A stretch of DNA of 64,000 nt from Bremia lactucae (taxonomy: Eukaryota; Oomycota; Peronosporomycetes; Peronosporales; Peronosporaceae), in the NCBI RefSeq assembly GCF_004359215.1, contig NC_090610.1, positions 6,694,600 to 6,758,599 on the forward strand, written 5' to 3'. Both the position numbers and the translations under genes were made by a program. The stretch's first letter is position 1. The number at the start of each line of letters is the position of its first letter. The notes under the pieces were generated by a model, which was not told the DNA's origin, ran no database searches, and worked only from the letters and a program-made list of their open reading frames with translations. This document shows positions 53,701 to 64,000 of this stretch, piece by piece.

Positions 53701-55330
53701 TTCGTTGATCGTCTCAGCAAAATGGTACATCTTGCTGCAGTAATGTGGTCGGTCCCAGCCAAAGATTGTGCTTGTGTCTTTGTTGACACGATATTTCGAC
53801 TCCATGGGTAATCCGGTCTCAGATCGAGACCATAGATTCAGGCGAAATTTTGGCAAATTGTGTTCAAATCATTTGGAACACAGTTGAAAATGTCAGCTTT
53901 TGATCATCTTGAAATGTATGGTTAGACAGAGCGTTCAAACCATATCCTCGAAGCAATACTTTGCGGATAGATCCACTATTTTACGAGTTGGAGCGAGTTC
54001 TTGCCGATGGTATAATTTGCCATCAACAATGCAGTACATGCTTCTACAAAGCATACATCATTTTTCGTGAACGGCTTGCGGCATCCACGTATATTCATCT
54101 TGTTTGAAAGTAATTCTTATTCGGGGGGGGGGGACTCGCTCGAGCAAGGAAATTTCTGGCTCTTGCTCATCACGCATTGCCCCTAAAATCAATGCGAAAA
54201 ATACCAATGTTGTATTTATCAACATTGCAATGTACAATCTCAGCAAGGACAATAATTCCATTGCTGACTTTGATAACGATGCTGAAAGACTTAGCATCGA
54301 AAACAACTTTTTTCGTTCGAACAATAATGCTCTCACTAAAGAGAAGATTGACATCTCCGTCGTGCGAACCAGTCGCACTAGAAATAAATAATAAAGCCGA
54401 GTCAGCAGGTGATTTCCTGCTGGCTGGAGAAGCAGTGGTCCGTTTCGTACATGATGCCATCGCTGATGGGGTGGATCGACAGAAACGAAACTCTGACAAA
54501 AATGAAAGAGCAAACATACTTTCATTTAAAATTAAAGACCTAGTCCTACTGTCTACGGTAAACCTACCATAACAAATTTGTACGAATATAGACAGTGATA
54601 AGTTACTGGCCAGGTAAGTCGGCCCTTTTCGTTTATTGCCCCGCCAAGGCAATGCGTACAAGATCGAGCTGCCTCGTAGGATGCGTACGCATCCTACGTT
54701 TTATGTTGGGCGTCTCCGACGTACTATCAGTAAGAGGCTTCTTTCGGTTCCGAATTGAACCGGCACGGTCTAAGACATCCGCCAAAGACTGACCGTCCCG
54801 AGCCAAAGATTTATGGTCTCGGGATTGAGTTAGATTCTCATGACCCAGACGATCCACTCTTTCCTCCAAGGAAGAGATCTTCTGACGAGTTGTCACCAGC
54901 TCAATTTAAAAACTGATTTGTCCATTCGTTCGTCAGTTGCTCGGCCGCAACTTGTGCACAAATTCTCAATTGGTCACGAGAAACATTATCGACCGTCATC
55001 GCTAACTCGCAGCGACAAATTGCTCGTGATCAATGTCCTCCCCCAATAGTGAAGAGTGTGGTTTAAATCACGATGTCGTGTCGAGTTCGTCAAACGAGGC
55101 GAACCCGATTTTCCTACAGCTCCACATCCATTGATTGATTCGAGTAGTGAGAAGTGTTTTCTTGTTGAATGGATCTCGAACCACTGTGAGATAAAGGGGG
55201 TTCGAATGAGTTTTATTCGTTCTTTGGCGAGGGTATCCACCTTTGCATGATAGTTGGGAACCTCGTTTCCAACTGATGATAGACGTTCCGGGTCTCGTTC
55301 GACAGTACGACGAGACCCATCCTTTTCGAC
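50730..55330 (+). pseudogene. X2 Pol: protease to chromodomain
   Basis: Protease LPLKIS.SIVGRR-type remnants (50750) and INWQHQAGTRYVSRS. RT: TGGWRIVHAFNKMNAATVPP and PIPRKDVITGGKS, LINGFYQILMREQDIPLLAV, WDWLVIPQGLSNALATFNRC (51990-52260); the catalytic box reads SxFDHV at 52305, so YFDD is lost. RNase H 52730-53150 (VVCDASDF, HSRKEWRDG frame). Integrase: AYIRACEVCQRV-type at 53540, VFVDRLSKMVHLAAV (53700), C-terminus MRTHPTF-type near 54680. Chromodomain: YPPLHDSWEPRFQLMIDVPG, LVRQYDETHP (55225-55320). A run of 13 G/C-rich purines at about 54123-54137 is a frameshift hotspot. Confidence 0.75.
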
Positions 55331-55459
55331 AGAGGGTCCATCAGAGAACGAGCGCATCCCGCGCTCGTAAAAGGATAATCCAAACGCACGTCCCACAAGA
55401 GATGAGCGTCCCTTAATGAGGATCTATAAGGGAGTATGCCTTCTTAGGAGCATGACCTG

Positions 55460-56420
55460 CGCTTTTATAACAGCATGGACAGGAGTCCCCAACGCGAGGC
55501 AAGGTATCCCTGCCTCACTAGACAAATGGTGCAACTTGAAACGTGCAGTGACTACGGTCCGTTCTTTGAACACCTCACGGAAAACTTCCAGTTTGTCAAG
55601 CTAGGCTCGCGGCCTATCCTTTGCACATTCTAGACAAATGCTGTCCAATCTTGAAATAAAATTTGACATCCTTTGCCCGCTTACAGATGTACCACCGATT
55701 CTGGAAAAAAGTATCGATGAAGAATTCCGTTTCATCCTCACCAAGCTTGTGAAGCTGGATGAGTCGAATAACGGAATTTGGTATCCATTGTTGGTCATAC
55801 CAAACCAACGATCTAGGTTACCCTTCGAGGGCAACCAAGGTTTCTTTTCGGGAGCGAGCCTACGTACTGCGGTCCCTCTCACGTTGACTCATGTTAACGT
55901 TAACACTAAAATGGCTCTCGGAGCGATCCTTAAACCAATTCTTTCCTGATGATGCAAACTTGCACCAACAGCAACATTCTCCCCTACACGATCCCTTAGT
56001 TCCTGGTGACGCATACTAACGTCACCAGAGTGATCGTTGTCCATGGAGTCATCATCAGATGACTTCCCACGAAAGAGGTCCGACGAGTTGAACAAGCTCG
56101 TCATCACTTCTATGATTGTCACGTTGGACTCAAAGGTTAGAAGGACCCGGCTCCGGGGGATCCGACGGCCTTCACAGTAGCCACTAAGTCGGGCTATGAC
56201 AGTGATTTGGACCAGTCAGCTACAATTGGTGTAGCAGGTGACTTGTCACTGTCACCTGCAATGACATCAACAGATGATGCCTTCAATGGAAGTAGTATAT
56301 GAAGAATTACCCACAGTACACACATTAGCGTCTACTAAAACATTTGCATTACCTGCAGCTCCATGCAGCTGCCAGCTTTGCAGCCACACGGGCTATCCGC
56401 ACAGACCTATTCGTTGCCAT
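55460..56420 (-). pseudogene. X2 antisense ORF
   Basis: ATG 56420 (MATNRSVRIARVAA). Later frames: EVMTSLFNSSDLFRGKSSDD, DNDHSGDVSMRHQELRDRVG (56122-55889), LAPEKKPWLPSKGNLDRWFG and QLHKLGEDETEFFIDTFFQN, RWYICKRAKDVKFYFKIGQH (55808-55614), then LEVFREVFKERTVVTARFKL and SCPCCYKSAGHAPKKA (about 55480-55440). It would encode at least 320 aa. All blocks recur in X1 in the same order once its inversion is undone. It has an acidic middle and a Cys/His cluster near the end; no family recognised. It is opposite to pol, between the chromodomain and the polypurine tract. Confidence 0.65.
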
Positions 56421-56563
56421 ATTGATTTCTGAACAAAAAGTCAATAATGCGACAAAACTGGAATATTTGATTAAATCCAATAATGCAAAATTACAGGAAA
56501 ATACATAATAGTATTCCCTCTCACCACATCAGTCACTATGGTGACTGTTGGCTAAGGGGGTGA
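56421..56563 (+). other. X2 3' non-coding region and polypurine tract
   Basis: About 140 bases with the purine run TAAGGGGG at 56554-56561, two bases before the 3' LTR. Confidence 0.6.
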
Positions 56564-56935
56564 TGTAACGGGGTGTCCCGTTACATAAGTATTATTTCCT
56601 AAAAGATAAAAATAAAATTTTTGTTCCATGAAACGAAAGAAGCAAAAAAGTACAAATAGTTATCTTTATAAAGTGTTTGACTTTGTCGTTCCAATATTAC
56701 CCAGTTTGGTAAAATATATATATATATATATATTAGTTCTATCGATTAGTTGATTTAAGTTTAGATTAACTCGCTAATCGTCACAAGACACGATTGTGCG
56801 GTGCGCAAGGAGGCGCCATACATAGTTTGTCGTTTATTATAATATATAGTCTGTAGAAGATAGAAGATCGTTACATAGGAGCTTAAAATATTAAACAGTT
56901 TTACTTTTTCTCTATTCTAAAAGCCTTAGAACTAA
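56564..56935 (+). repeat. X2 3' LTR, interrupted by Z2
   Basis: TGTAACGGGGTGTCCCGTTA start and the first 372 bp; the match to 48901-49412 ends at CTTAGAACTAA where Z2 begins. Confidence 0.85.
56714..56733. repeat. (TA)n microsatellite in X2 3' LTR
   Basis: About ten TA units; the 5' LTR has unique sequence (ATTGATGCAATAAGAC) here, so this expanded after insertion. Confidence 0.8.
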
Positions 56936-57420
56936 TGTAATGGGGCAAACATCGGACGGAGAACCGTTGTTGTGGTACATTTACCTTATGGGTGATATAC
57001 CGTTTTATACTATTCTGAAATAGTTAATTACTTAATCCCATTTATTATGGGTAACAAATGTGGTCGCCGCCAGATATAAATTTGGTGGCCCAAATCTATT
57101 TTAAATTAGCTAGGGTAAGGTTTAAGATCAAATAATTTAATAAAGTGCTGTTCTCCCTTGTGATCTTAAAGCGTTTGTGCCTTCCTAAGGCTTACGCTTT
57201 GATCTGTAAGAGGTAGAAGCCTTTCTTAGGTATATAACATTGGGCTCTAGTTGCCGCTTGGTTCTACGATTCTCTGAATCCCTTGAGCGAAGATTCATTA
57301 AGCTTTAATAGCTTGTACGACTCCCTGAGTTGTTAAACCCATTAATTCTCTAGAATTAAGAGATAAGGGCTGAGTCTTAAAGTCTTCCTCTGACTTCAGG
57401 AGCGAGGTAGCTCCGCTACA
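56936..57420 (+). repeat. Z2 5' LTR
   Basis: A 485-bp LTR, TGTAATGGGGCAAACATCGG to GAGGTAGCTCCGCTACA. Confidence 0.85.
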
Positions 57421-57438
57421 CCTGGTAGCACTCGTACT
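57421..57438 (+). promoter_or_regulatory. Z2 primer-binding-like site
   Basis: CCTGGTAGCACTCGTACT directly after the LTR end. Confidence 0.6.
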
Positions 57439-57479
57439 CAATCTACGCCTGAGTCTTTATAATACTACCCCTTACTGAA

Positions 57480-58560
57480 ATGGAAGATTTTTTCGTACTT
57501 TCAGATGCGCAACGCGCAGCCTATGGCAAGCTCAAAGCTTTATTTAGGCTTAAAAATAGAGTTCATTTTATCCCAGGGACCAGAGGTTTGCATGCAAGGC
57601 TTGAAGCCTTCATCCAAGATGAAGCCTCTAAAATCGACCGGATACAAGAGCACTTAGCGGCATCAATGTCAACCCAGACATCTCTGTTCCTGATTCAAAG
57701 CCGAAGGCTTGCCCTCTTGCTGTCAACGTGAAGACGTTTGAGGAAAAAGAGGAAGAAAATCTCCCATTTTGGATTAAGCAGACAAATATGTCCAGAGATT
57801 TCGCCTTGTTCGTAACAGAACGTCAAAGGCGGCTATGACCATTTCCAAACTCGGAGGTAGAGCGATGGAGTGTGTACTATCGTGCAGTACGTCCATAAAC
57901 GACGCTTTTCCCTCAACGGGTTCGCTATAATAGCAAATGCCTAGCATGTTTGCACCGCCTGTCAGGCTTTTCGCATGCGAGCACAGCTCCTAGCGACTCG
58001 ACAGTGTAAACAAACCCTAGAGGACTATGTCCAGGAGCTAAGAACTCTTCTTGCATCTATTTCATCAAGACCCGATGCCAGAAGCAATTGTGGTAACAGT
58101 TTTTATGAGGGGGGTCTCAATGAGGGCGTTGCCCGGACGAAACTATTCCGATCTCATGTTGCCACTTTTGAAGAAGAGTTGTCATAGCTCTACGCGCTGA
58201 GTTCGACTTTTAATCTGCTCGTGTTAGCATGCCTGTTTACCGTACAAGTTCTTCGAGCACATGGGTAATGTCTTATAGACCGGAACAAGCCTCGTTGAGG
58301 AATGAGAAGAGGCATATCATGCTGTGGAACAGCTTACGAACATCCGTAGATGTTATATGCGCGGAAGCACGAAACATTCACGTCCGTCCTGTACCCTACG
58401 CAATACGCGTAAAGCTCGAAAGAGCAACATTTCCGACCTATCCCAGAAATCTGGTACGGTGCGGGAAAGCGTCGATACCCAGTAGGTGCGGGCGCTCTAC
58501 TGAAAAGACATAGGCTCTGTTGAACCTCTAGGAGGTGAGAGGAAACAGGACCTACCCTAA
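57480..58560 (+). pseudogene. Z2 Gag
   Basis: ATG 57480 opens MEDFFVLSDAQRAAYGKLKA, then LHARLEAFIQDEASKIDRIQ and SMSTQTSLF. A stop near 57730 and shifts follow; MRAQLLATRQCKQTLEDYVQ (57975) and VARTKLFRSHVATFEEELS end the capsid part. The zinc knuckle RRCYMRGSTKHSRPSC (about 58345-58392) carries the same Cys-to-Arg change as Z1. Confidence 0.7.
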
Positions 58561-59755
58561 ATTAGCCGATGCGCTTTGGCACGAGGTGTGAGCTTAAGCC
58601 TGGATTGTTCGTCGCCCAAGCGACTGTGAAGGGCTTTGGCGAACCATGGTCAATTTTGATTGACTCTTGCAATTATGCTCGACGTCTTTCCGTGAAGGAA
58701 GTCAACAATACATTGAGGCGATTAAAGCGCATGAAAGTGATACAATCACTGTTCGCTTAGCGACTGGAACTCGTGTCACTGTTCCTATAGTTCCATTGAA
58801 CTTAGGTTTAAAGTTTCTGGACTTTGACAGTATGGAACGCTGTCTCGTCCTTGATTTGTCTTCGAGATATGATCTCATCCTTGATATGGCCTGGCGTGAA
58901 CGCCATGAGCCATGGATCGATTGGAGGTCTAAGACCTTAGGCGCCACGCGCAATGTTCCTAGCAAAGTTTTGGAGAGTCATGAACCCACCTTTGCTAGGC
59001 AACAAAACCGCTATTTGGGCGGATCATTTACTGAGCCTGTCAGTGTTTTACACGTTAGAAATGTCTGAGTTGATAAACTCCTATGCTGAAAACATTCATT
59101 GTGAGCCCGACTCAGCAGAAATAAGTCGAACGGCACGTTCTTCATCGAGTAAAACTCGTTGTAATAACGATCCACTGAATGCTGAAAGCATTGTTGGCCT
59201 AAGGCCGAGTCATCAAAGGGTGTAATATCCCTGAGATACCTGGAGTGGCACGTCTAAGTCTACCGAGTTCGGTCGGCTGAAGTGGCACCATACTGAGTGT
59301 CAGTAGTGACACTATTGACGGTTCGCCAAAGCATTTGGGGTCAAACGCTTCTAATGCACGTGAAGCGACACGTAATCGCTCGGTGGTAAAGGAAGTTGAG
59401 TTTCCTAACTCCCTGTCGGATGTCGAATTCGACACCACGTCTGGTATAGAACCAATACTGGCTGGAAAATCCGGAAACATGAATATCCCGGTCTTTAAGA
59501 GGCGTATTGTCTCGACTTGGACGAGCTTTACAGGCTGGCGACTTATCCGAGATGGGGTCATTCGACCAACGATTGAGTTGAACCCATCGTCACTCTGGAC
59601 GAAGCTGTCTTGTATGACAGAAAAGCTTCGCTTAGTGCGCAGAGTGGGTCATCGATCATTAAAGATCCTACGGATCCATCTTATTTTTTGATTAAGGAAT
59701 TCCAAGATGTGGTATGTAACAGTCCACCATCTGTTTTACCTCTGGATAGAGGTGT

Positions 59756-60182
59756 AAGCGGGATATCGCTAGCTTGCATGAGCAGTTGGTAGTAACCATC
59801 GACTAAGTCAAGGCACGGTGCATAGTACATCCCACCATATTGTTCTGAAGAACATGTTTTCCTAGGACTGGAGATTTGCGCAGATATAGTGCAGGAGTTA
59901 GCTTATTATAAGCATGTACAATGCGCCATTTACCATTTGGCTTTTTGACACAAAATATTGGTGTCGAATAAGGGGATTTGGAGTTAGCTTATTATAAGCA
60001 TGTACAATGCGCCATTTACCATTTGGCTTTTTGACACAAAATATCGGTGTCGAATAAGGGGATTTGCTCTCTTGTATCCTCGTGCTTAGCACGGACGGAA
60101 TCGTCAATGACGCCACACTGTTCCTTTGGTAAAGGCCACTGTCGTGTAACAAAGTATTTGGTTCCCGGAACAAGTCAATTTC
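59756..60182 (-). repeat. Inverted RT segment in Z2
   Basis: The minus strand encodes SKSPYSTPIFCVKKPNGKWR and LDLVDGYYQLL-type text while the rest of Pol is on the plus strand. Bounded by TGT (59753-59755) and ACA (60183-60185), identical to Z1. It is 427 bp, exactly 86 more than in Z1 owing to the tandem repeat at 59894-60065. Confidence 0.85.
59894..60065. repeat. 86-bp tandem duplication
   Basis: Two head-to-tail copies (59894-59979, 59980-60065) starting GGAGTTAGCTTATTATAAGC, one difference (ATATTGG/ATATCGG). Absent from Z1, so it arose after the two copies separated. Confidence 0.9.
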
Positions 60183-62879
60183 ACAGGGGTTAGCACCCCA
60201 AGCGGTATACTAAGGGAGTAATTGGTTATGCCACAAGGGCTTTCCAACGCCCCGGCAACATTTAATCGTCTAGTGACGCAACTGTACCGCCCTCATCGAG
60301 GTTATACGCAGCCTTATATTGATGTTTTTCTCCATAGTCGTGCGGAACAGGGTCGGTCGGATGTGGAAAGCCATTTAGACTATTTGCGAGCAGCGCTCGA
60401 GTGTATCCCCTAAATAAATTATATGCCAATGCATCAAAATGCATTTTTGGCGCAAGAGAAATCCTTTTTAAGGATGCTTCATTGTGAAGCGAGGCCTTAG
60501 AGCGGATTCCGCTAAGGTAAAGCCATAGTAGGTTGGCCGTTCTAAAAACCAAAAGGAGCTGCGTATGTGGTTGGGTCTCGCCAATTATTTACACAAATAT
60601 AGCGAAAACTACGCTGATATGGCTAGGTCATTATCTAATCTCCTTAAAAGGATACAGAATGGTGCTGGACTAGCACAAAACATTGCTTTTCAAGCAGTAA
60701 AAGATAGTCTTATCCATTCTCCGATTCTGGCACTGCCAAATCCAAATTGGTCTTTCAGTGTCGGCTGTGACGCTTCGAATTTTTGCCATTGGCAGTGCTC
60801 TGTTACAAACAGATGTTGATGGGTGTGAACATGTTATTGCGTTCTAGACAGCTAAAAGCTGCAGAAAAGAACTACCCAGTTCATGGCATAGAGTTGCTTG
60901 CTATTAAGTATGCTCTCGATAAATTCAGAGCTCATCTGCTCGGCTATAAGCCGTTTGTGATGTATACAGATCACGCGTCATTACGCACGGCGACTAAGTC
61001 GCCCCATCTCTTACAGCGAATGGCCCGATGGCTATCATTTTTCGCCGAATACAACTTCGAGGTGACGTATAAGCCTGGCAAGCAGAATACTAAGGCGATG
61101 CGTTATCACGCAGGCCGGATTATGAGCTCTCTCATTTAACGATTATCATGTTGTCTGTTACTGAATTAATCCGTTCGGCTTACGCCAAGTATGAACAGTG
61201 TGTATCTCTACTACGAGCTCTACAGAACTCTGATTCTGGTTTAAAAATTGTGGGCACATTTGCGTGCAAGGTTGCATCAATTTTTATCGATAACGACTTA
61301 TTGATTTATCGCACGGACGTTACGAATCCCCCCCGCGTCGTTGTTCCTCATGATGAGGGTTTGAAGTACCGAATCGTCTATGAGGCCCACGATTATGTCC
61401 TTGGTGGTCATCTCGGTTAGGAAAAGACCTACGGCTCTGTAAGCCAGATTTATTGGTGGCTCAAACTTTATAAATGGGTCAGCACATACGTTTGCATATG
61501 CGAAACTTGCCAACAGGTAAACCCTCTGTGCATGCTGCTGCGCCACTGGCAAGTCTGCCCGAACCCATAGGGTATTGGGAGTCCATTAGTATGGATTTTG
61601 TTTACGGTCTACGAAACGATTTAGTCGATAAGTCTGGCATAGTGGTCTTTGTTGACCGAATGAGCAAAATAGCTCACTTAGCGGCTGTGCCGGTTACCAT
61701 TGGTAGTGAAGGTACAGCAAGGCTGTCCATCGATCGTGTGTTTTGAGAACACGGTTTGCCAGTGGCAATTGTCTCTGATCAATACCCCTTTCGCGGTTAA
61801 AATTTTGGAAGTCAACATTCCGAGTGCTTGGCTCCAGGTGGGATATATCCACTGCGGACGATCCGCAGACCGATGGTCAAACTGAACGTGTCAATCGCGT
61901 TATTAAAGACGTTTTGCGCAGTGTGTGTGCTCAGACACCCAAGCGCTGGAGCTCTATGTCCCAGTGGTGGAATTTGAATAAAAAACGCTGAACATGCCTC
62001 TACACGCTATACTCCATTCTATGTCAACCGTCTCACCCACTTACGAGTTCCGTAAACCATTTCACTGCGTAGATCAGGGCTTGGTCGGGGTGAATTAGCC
62101 GATAGGCTTGCTGATATCAGCCCAGTTACCGTTCGGAAACAAGTAATCGAGTTTCTCGCGACGCGATTTAGTGTCTTAAGACATGTAAGGGATACGATGG
62201 CTGATAGCCAAAACAAACAGAAAGAACATGCAGATGCCAAAGGAAGAAGCTGTATTAATCCTTATGAGGTTGAGACCGAGTTTTATTAAACGCTAAAAAC
62301 CTACTTACTAACTTGGTTACCACGGTAGTTTAAGACCAAATTGCGCCCGCGCTTTATTGGACCATTTACGGTCGTGACCAAAAACGGCCTACCTTACACG
62401 CTAAACCTTCCTAGCAAGCTGTGTACACACCCAGCGTTCTACGTCGGCTTGCTTAAGCCATATCGGGACCCTTACCACGTGGACTTCAAGGCGATTGCGC
62501 TGAGACAGGCGGTCGTGCTGCAGACTGCTGCATCCTCACCAGGATGTGCAGCTTGCCCTCTAACCGAGGTTGCTGACGATCCATCACTAAAATATGGTTC
62601 TGAACCGCCTCAAAGGAGCTCCTAACCCGAGCAAGGACCTCATGAAGAAAATGCACCTCGTGCTTTAGAGCACCAAATGCTTCCGCCAAGAGTCCAGCCC
62701 CCTCCCGCGCTGCTTGATGCCCGGGAGGACCTTCAGTTTCACGTTAAGAAACTTTTAAAGCGACGTCGATGTAAGGGCCAATACCAGTATCTGGTGAAGT
62801 GGCTAGGGTATCCCACTTCTAAAAACTCTTGGGAGTTCGAGGTATCTCTTCGGGAAGATTGCCCGTAAGCTGTTGACGC

Positions 62880-63499
62880 TTTTGAGCACCACGTTCAGGG
62901 TCAACTTGCGTCACACGACGCTTTTCACAACTTAAAGTGGAAATAGTTAGATCTTAAGCTTCAGCGCGGCTTCGATCCATAGTTCTACGGTCAACTGAAG
63001 CACTGAAATATCGGCTAGACCTTTCTTCGTTTTGTGGCATAAATACCGAACCTAACCGGCCTTTAGCCTTCAGCGTGGCGAAATCGTAGCGAAGCTTCCG
63101 TTATAAACGAACATCACCTCTATCCGCAGACTCTCTGATATTCCAAATATTACGGAGGCGGCGGGCCCGGATGACCCAGTTCTCAAATGAGATCCTATTT
63201 TCACTCCTTGTTTCGTTTGGAAACAACACGATCGGGATTTCCCTCGTGGAGGTCACCGAAGCCCCACGGGCTTGATCACGTGTAATGACGCGAGGTCAAT
63301 ACCTCGCGTCATTACCTTTGGCGGAAGGTATCGCTCATGGGAACGGATTTAGGGCCCACCGACGTTCGTCCGGAGGAGAAGGCGTGAAAGAATGACGCAT
63401 ATTCTTCTCATCCTCTGATGGAGAGTGACTTTTAAAGTTTATCATTCCCTAATCGACGAGGAAGGTGCTAAGTGTCTGTGACTCGCGCTTGATTGTCAT
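62880..63499 (-). pseudogene. Z2 antisense ORF
   Basis: ATG 63499 (MTIKRESQTLSTFLVD), then SHSPSEDEKN, TPSPPDERRWALNPFP; a segment equivalent to Z1 42790-43050 is missing; then REIPIVLFPNETRSENRISF, RARRLRNIWNIRESADRGDV, FMPQNEERSSRYFSASVDRR. Stops at several points. It shares with Z1 both the start codon and blocks spread over the whole length. Confidence 0.65.
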
Positions 63500-63609
63500 G
63501 AGACAAAGGAAACAAAACACAACCGAACCGTTAGCTGTTAAGGTCCCAACCTCAAAGAGGAAATGAAGCGAATGTTGTTACTCGGTGTCAACAGTCTGAT
63601 AGGGGAGGG
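63500..63609 (+). other. Z2 3' non-coding region and polypurine tract
   Basis: Ends GTCAACAGTCTGATAGGGGAGGG just before the LTR; the purine run at 63600-63609 primes plus-strand synthesis. Confidence 0.7.
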
Positions 63610-64000
63610 TGTAACGGGACACACATCGGTTGGAAAACCTTTGTTGTGGTACATTCACTTTATCGGTAAAATACCCTTTTATCCCACTCTAAAAAAAATA
63701 TTACTAAAATCCCATTTATTATGGGTAACAAATGTGGTAGCCGCCAGATATAAATTTGGCGGCCGGAATCTATTTTTAAATTAGCTGGGGTAAGTCTTCG
63801 ATTAAATAATTAAATAAAGTGTAGTTCTTTGTGATCATAAAGCGTTAAGTGTCTTTCTAAGTATTGTGCATTCATCCGTAAGAGCTAGAAGTCTTTCTAA
63901 GGTATATGCCATTGGGCACTAGTTGCCACTCGGTTCTACGAACTCCTGAATCCCTTGAACTACAATTCATTAAGATTTAATAGCTTGTGCGACTCCCTGA
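63610..64000 (+). repeat. Z2 3' LTR, cut by window end
   Basis: TGTAACGGGACACACATCGG start, 391 bp present, including the GGTAGCCGCCAGATATAAAT block. The last ~90 bp should lie beyond the window. Confidence 0.85.

Larger units (their letters stand above)
48901..56935 (+). mobile_element. X2: collinear family X element
   Basis: 5' LTR 48901-49412, leader, Gag, protease, RT, RNase H, integrase, chromodomain, antisense ORF, polypurine tract and the first 372 bp of the 3' LTR, which is cut at 56936 by Z2. Normal order throughout, so it is the reference for X1 and X4. Stops and frameshifts make it inactive. Confidence 0.85.
58569..62876 (+). pseudogene. Z2 Pol: protease to chromodomain
   Basis: Protease: VAQATVKGFGEPWSILIDS with GA of DSGAS deleted, LVLDLSSRYDLILDMAWRER (58800-58900). 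RT: KEFQDVVCNSPPSVLPLDRG, flipped piece 59756-60182, MVMPQGLSNAPATFNRL, YIDVFLHSR (YIDD broken to YIDV). WLGLANYLHKYSENYADMA (60570). RNase H: SRQLKAAEKNYPVHGIELLA, VMYTDHASLRTATKSPH (60840-61010). Integrase: CETCQQV, ISMDFVYGLRNDLVDKSGIV, VDRMSKIAHLAAVP, the Asp in VAIVSD; stop at 61743. C-terminus RFIGPFTVVTKNGLPYTLNL and HPAFYVGLLKPYRDPY (62345-62470). Chromodomain QYQYLVKWLGYPTSKNSWEF (62780-62840). Confidence 0.75.
56936..64000 (+). mobile_element. Z2: family Z element, runs off the window
   Basis: 5' LTR 56936-57420, leader, Gag, protease, RT with the same flipped segment as Z1, RNase H, integrase, chromodomain, antisense ORF, polypurine tract, and the 3' LTR from 63610 to the window end. 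Inserted in the X2 3' LTR. Confidence 0.85.

Noticed and set aside
54123..54137. G-run as a programmed frameshift or quadruplex site
   Set aside because: The X3 equivalent (about 23030) has a short GGAGGG only; the run is most easily explained by slippage in a decayed copy.
1..64000. RXLR or CRN effector genes, tRNA and rRNA genes
   Set aside because: I looked for a signal peptide followed by RxLR/EER or LxLFLAK text and for cloverleaf or rRNA-like stretches and recognised none; a tool-based scan would be needed to exclude tRNAs.

Overview
This window reads as the genome of an oomycete, most likely a downy mildew or Phytophthora relative. Evidence: two single-copy eukaryotic genes, one with a 90-nt GTACGT...CAG intron, sit in a matrix of nested, decayed chromodomain Ty3/gypsy LTR retrotransposons whose Pol motifs (YFDD-type reverse transcriptase, SHDSWEPRSQL-type chromodomain) resemble Phytophthora-type elements as I know them. 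The organism call is inference; no marker gene is present. A 524-base run of N lies at 9552-10075.

Host genes: (1) 1961-3820 +, a two-exon major facilitator superfamily membrane protein. (2) 32875-34656 +, a single-exon CaMKK/SnAK-like serine/threonine kinase. Both have island-like AT-rich flanks, and gene 1 is bracketed by two short hairpin elements.

I sort the rest into three LTR families by LTR sequence. X has LTRs of about 440-520 bp, TGTAACGGGGTGT...GGTGCCCCGTTACA. Y has 431-553 bp, TGTTACGGGCTAAAG...GTCCGCCTACA. Z has 444-485 bp, TGTAATGGG...AGCTCCGCTACA. Layout: X LTR palindrome and X 3' debris (1-1605); MFS gene; Z3 (4271-18232, +) interrupted by Y1 (4343-12498, minus, 5-bp target duplication ACCAA); X3 (18263-23730, +); scrambled X4 (23735-27860); Y2, an internally deleted element (28146-31927, +); lone X LTR; kinase; X1 (34956-42447, + with an inverted pol); Z1 (42448-48340, minus); Y LTR fragment; X2 (48901-56935, +, collinear), whose 3' LTR is cut by Z2 (56936->64000, +).

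Each typical element is LTR - tRNA primer site (TGGTAGCAC core) - Gag with CCHC knuckle - protease - reverse transcriptase - RNase H - integrase - chromodomain - an ORF on the opposite strand - polypurine tract - LTR. Two patterns stand out. First, all three families carry a long open frame antisense to pol between the chromodomain and the 3' LTR, with protein-level similarity between copies. Second, five of the nine elements have internal segments flipped while their ends stay in place; in Z1 and Z2 the same 341-bp flip is shared, so a rearranged element was copied. Almost every transposon frame is broken by stops or frameshifts, so these are annotated as pseudogenes with approximate borders.
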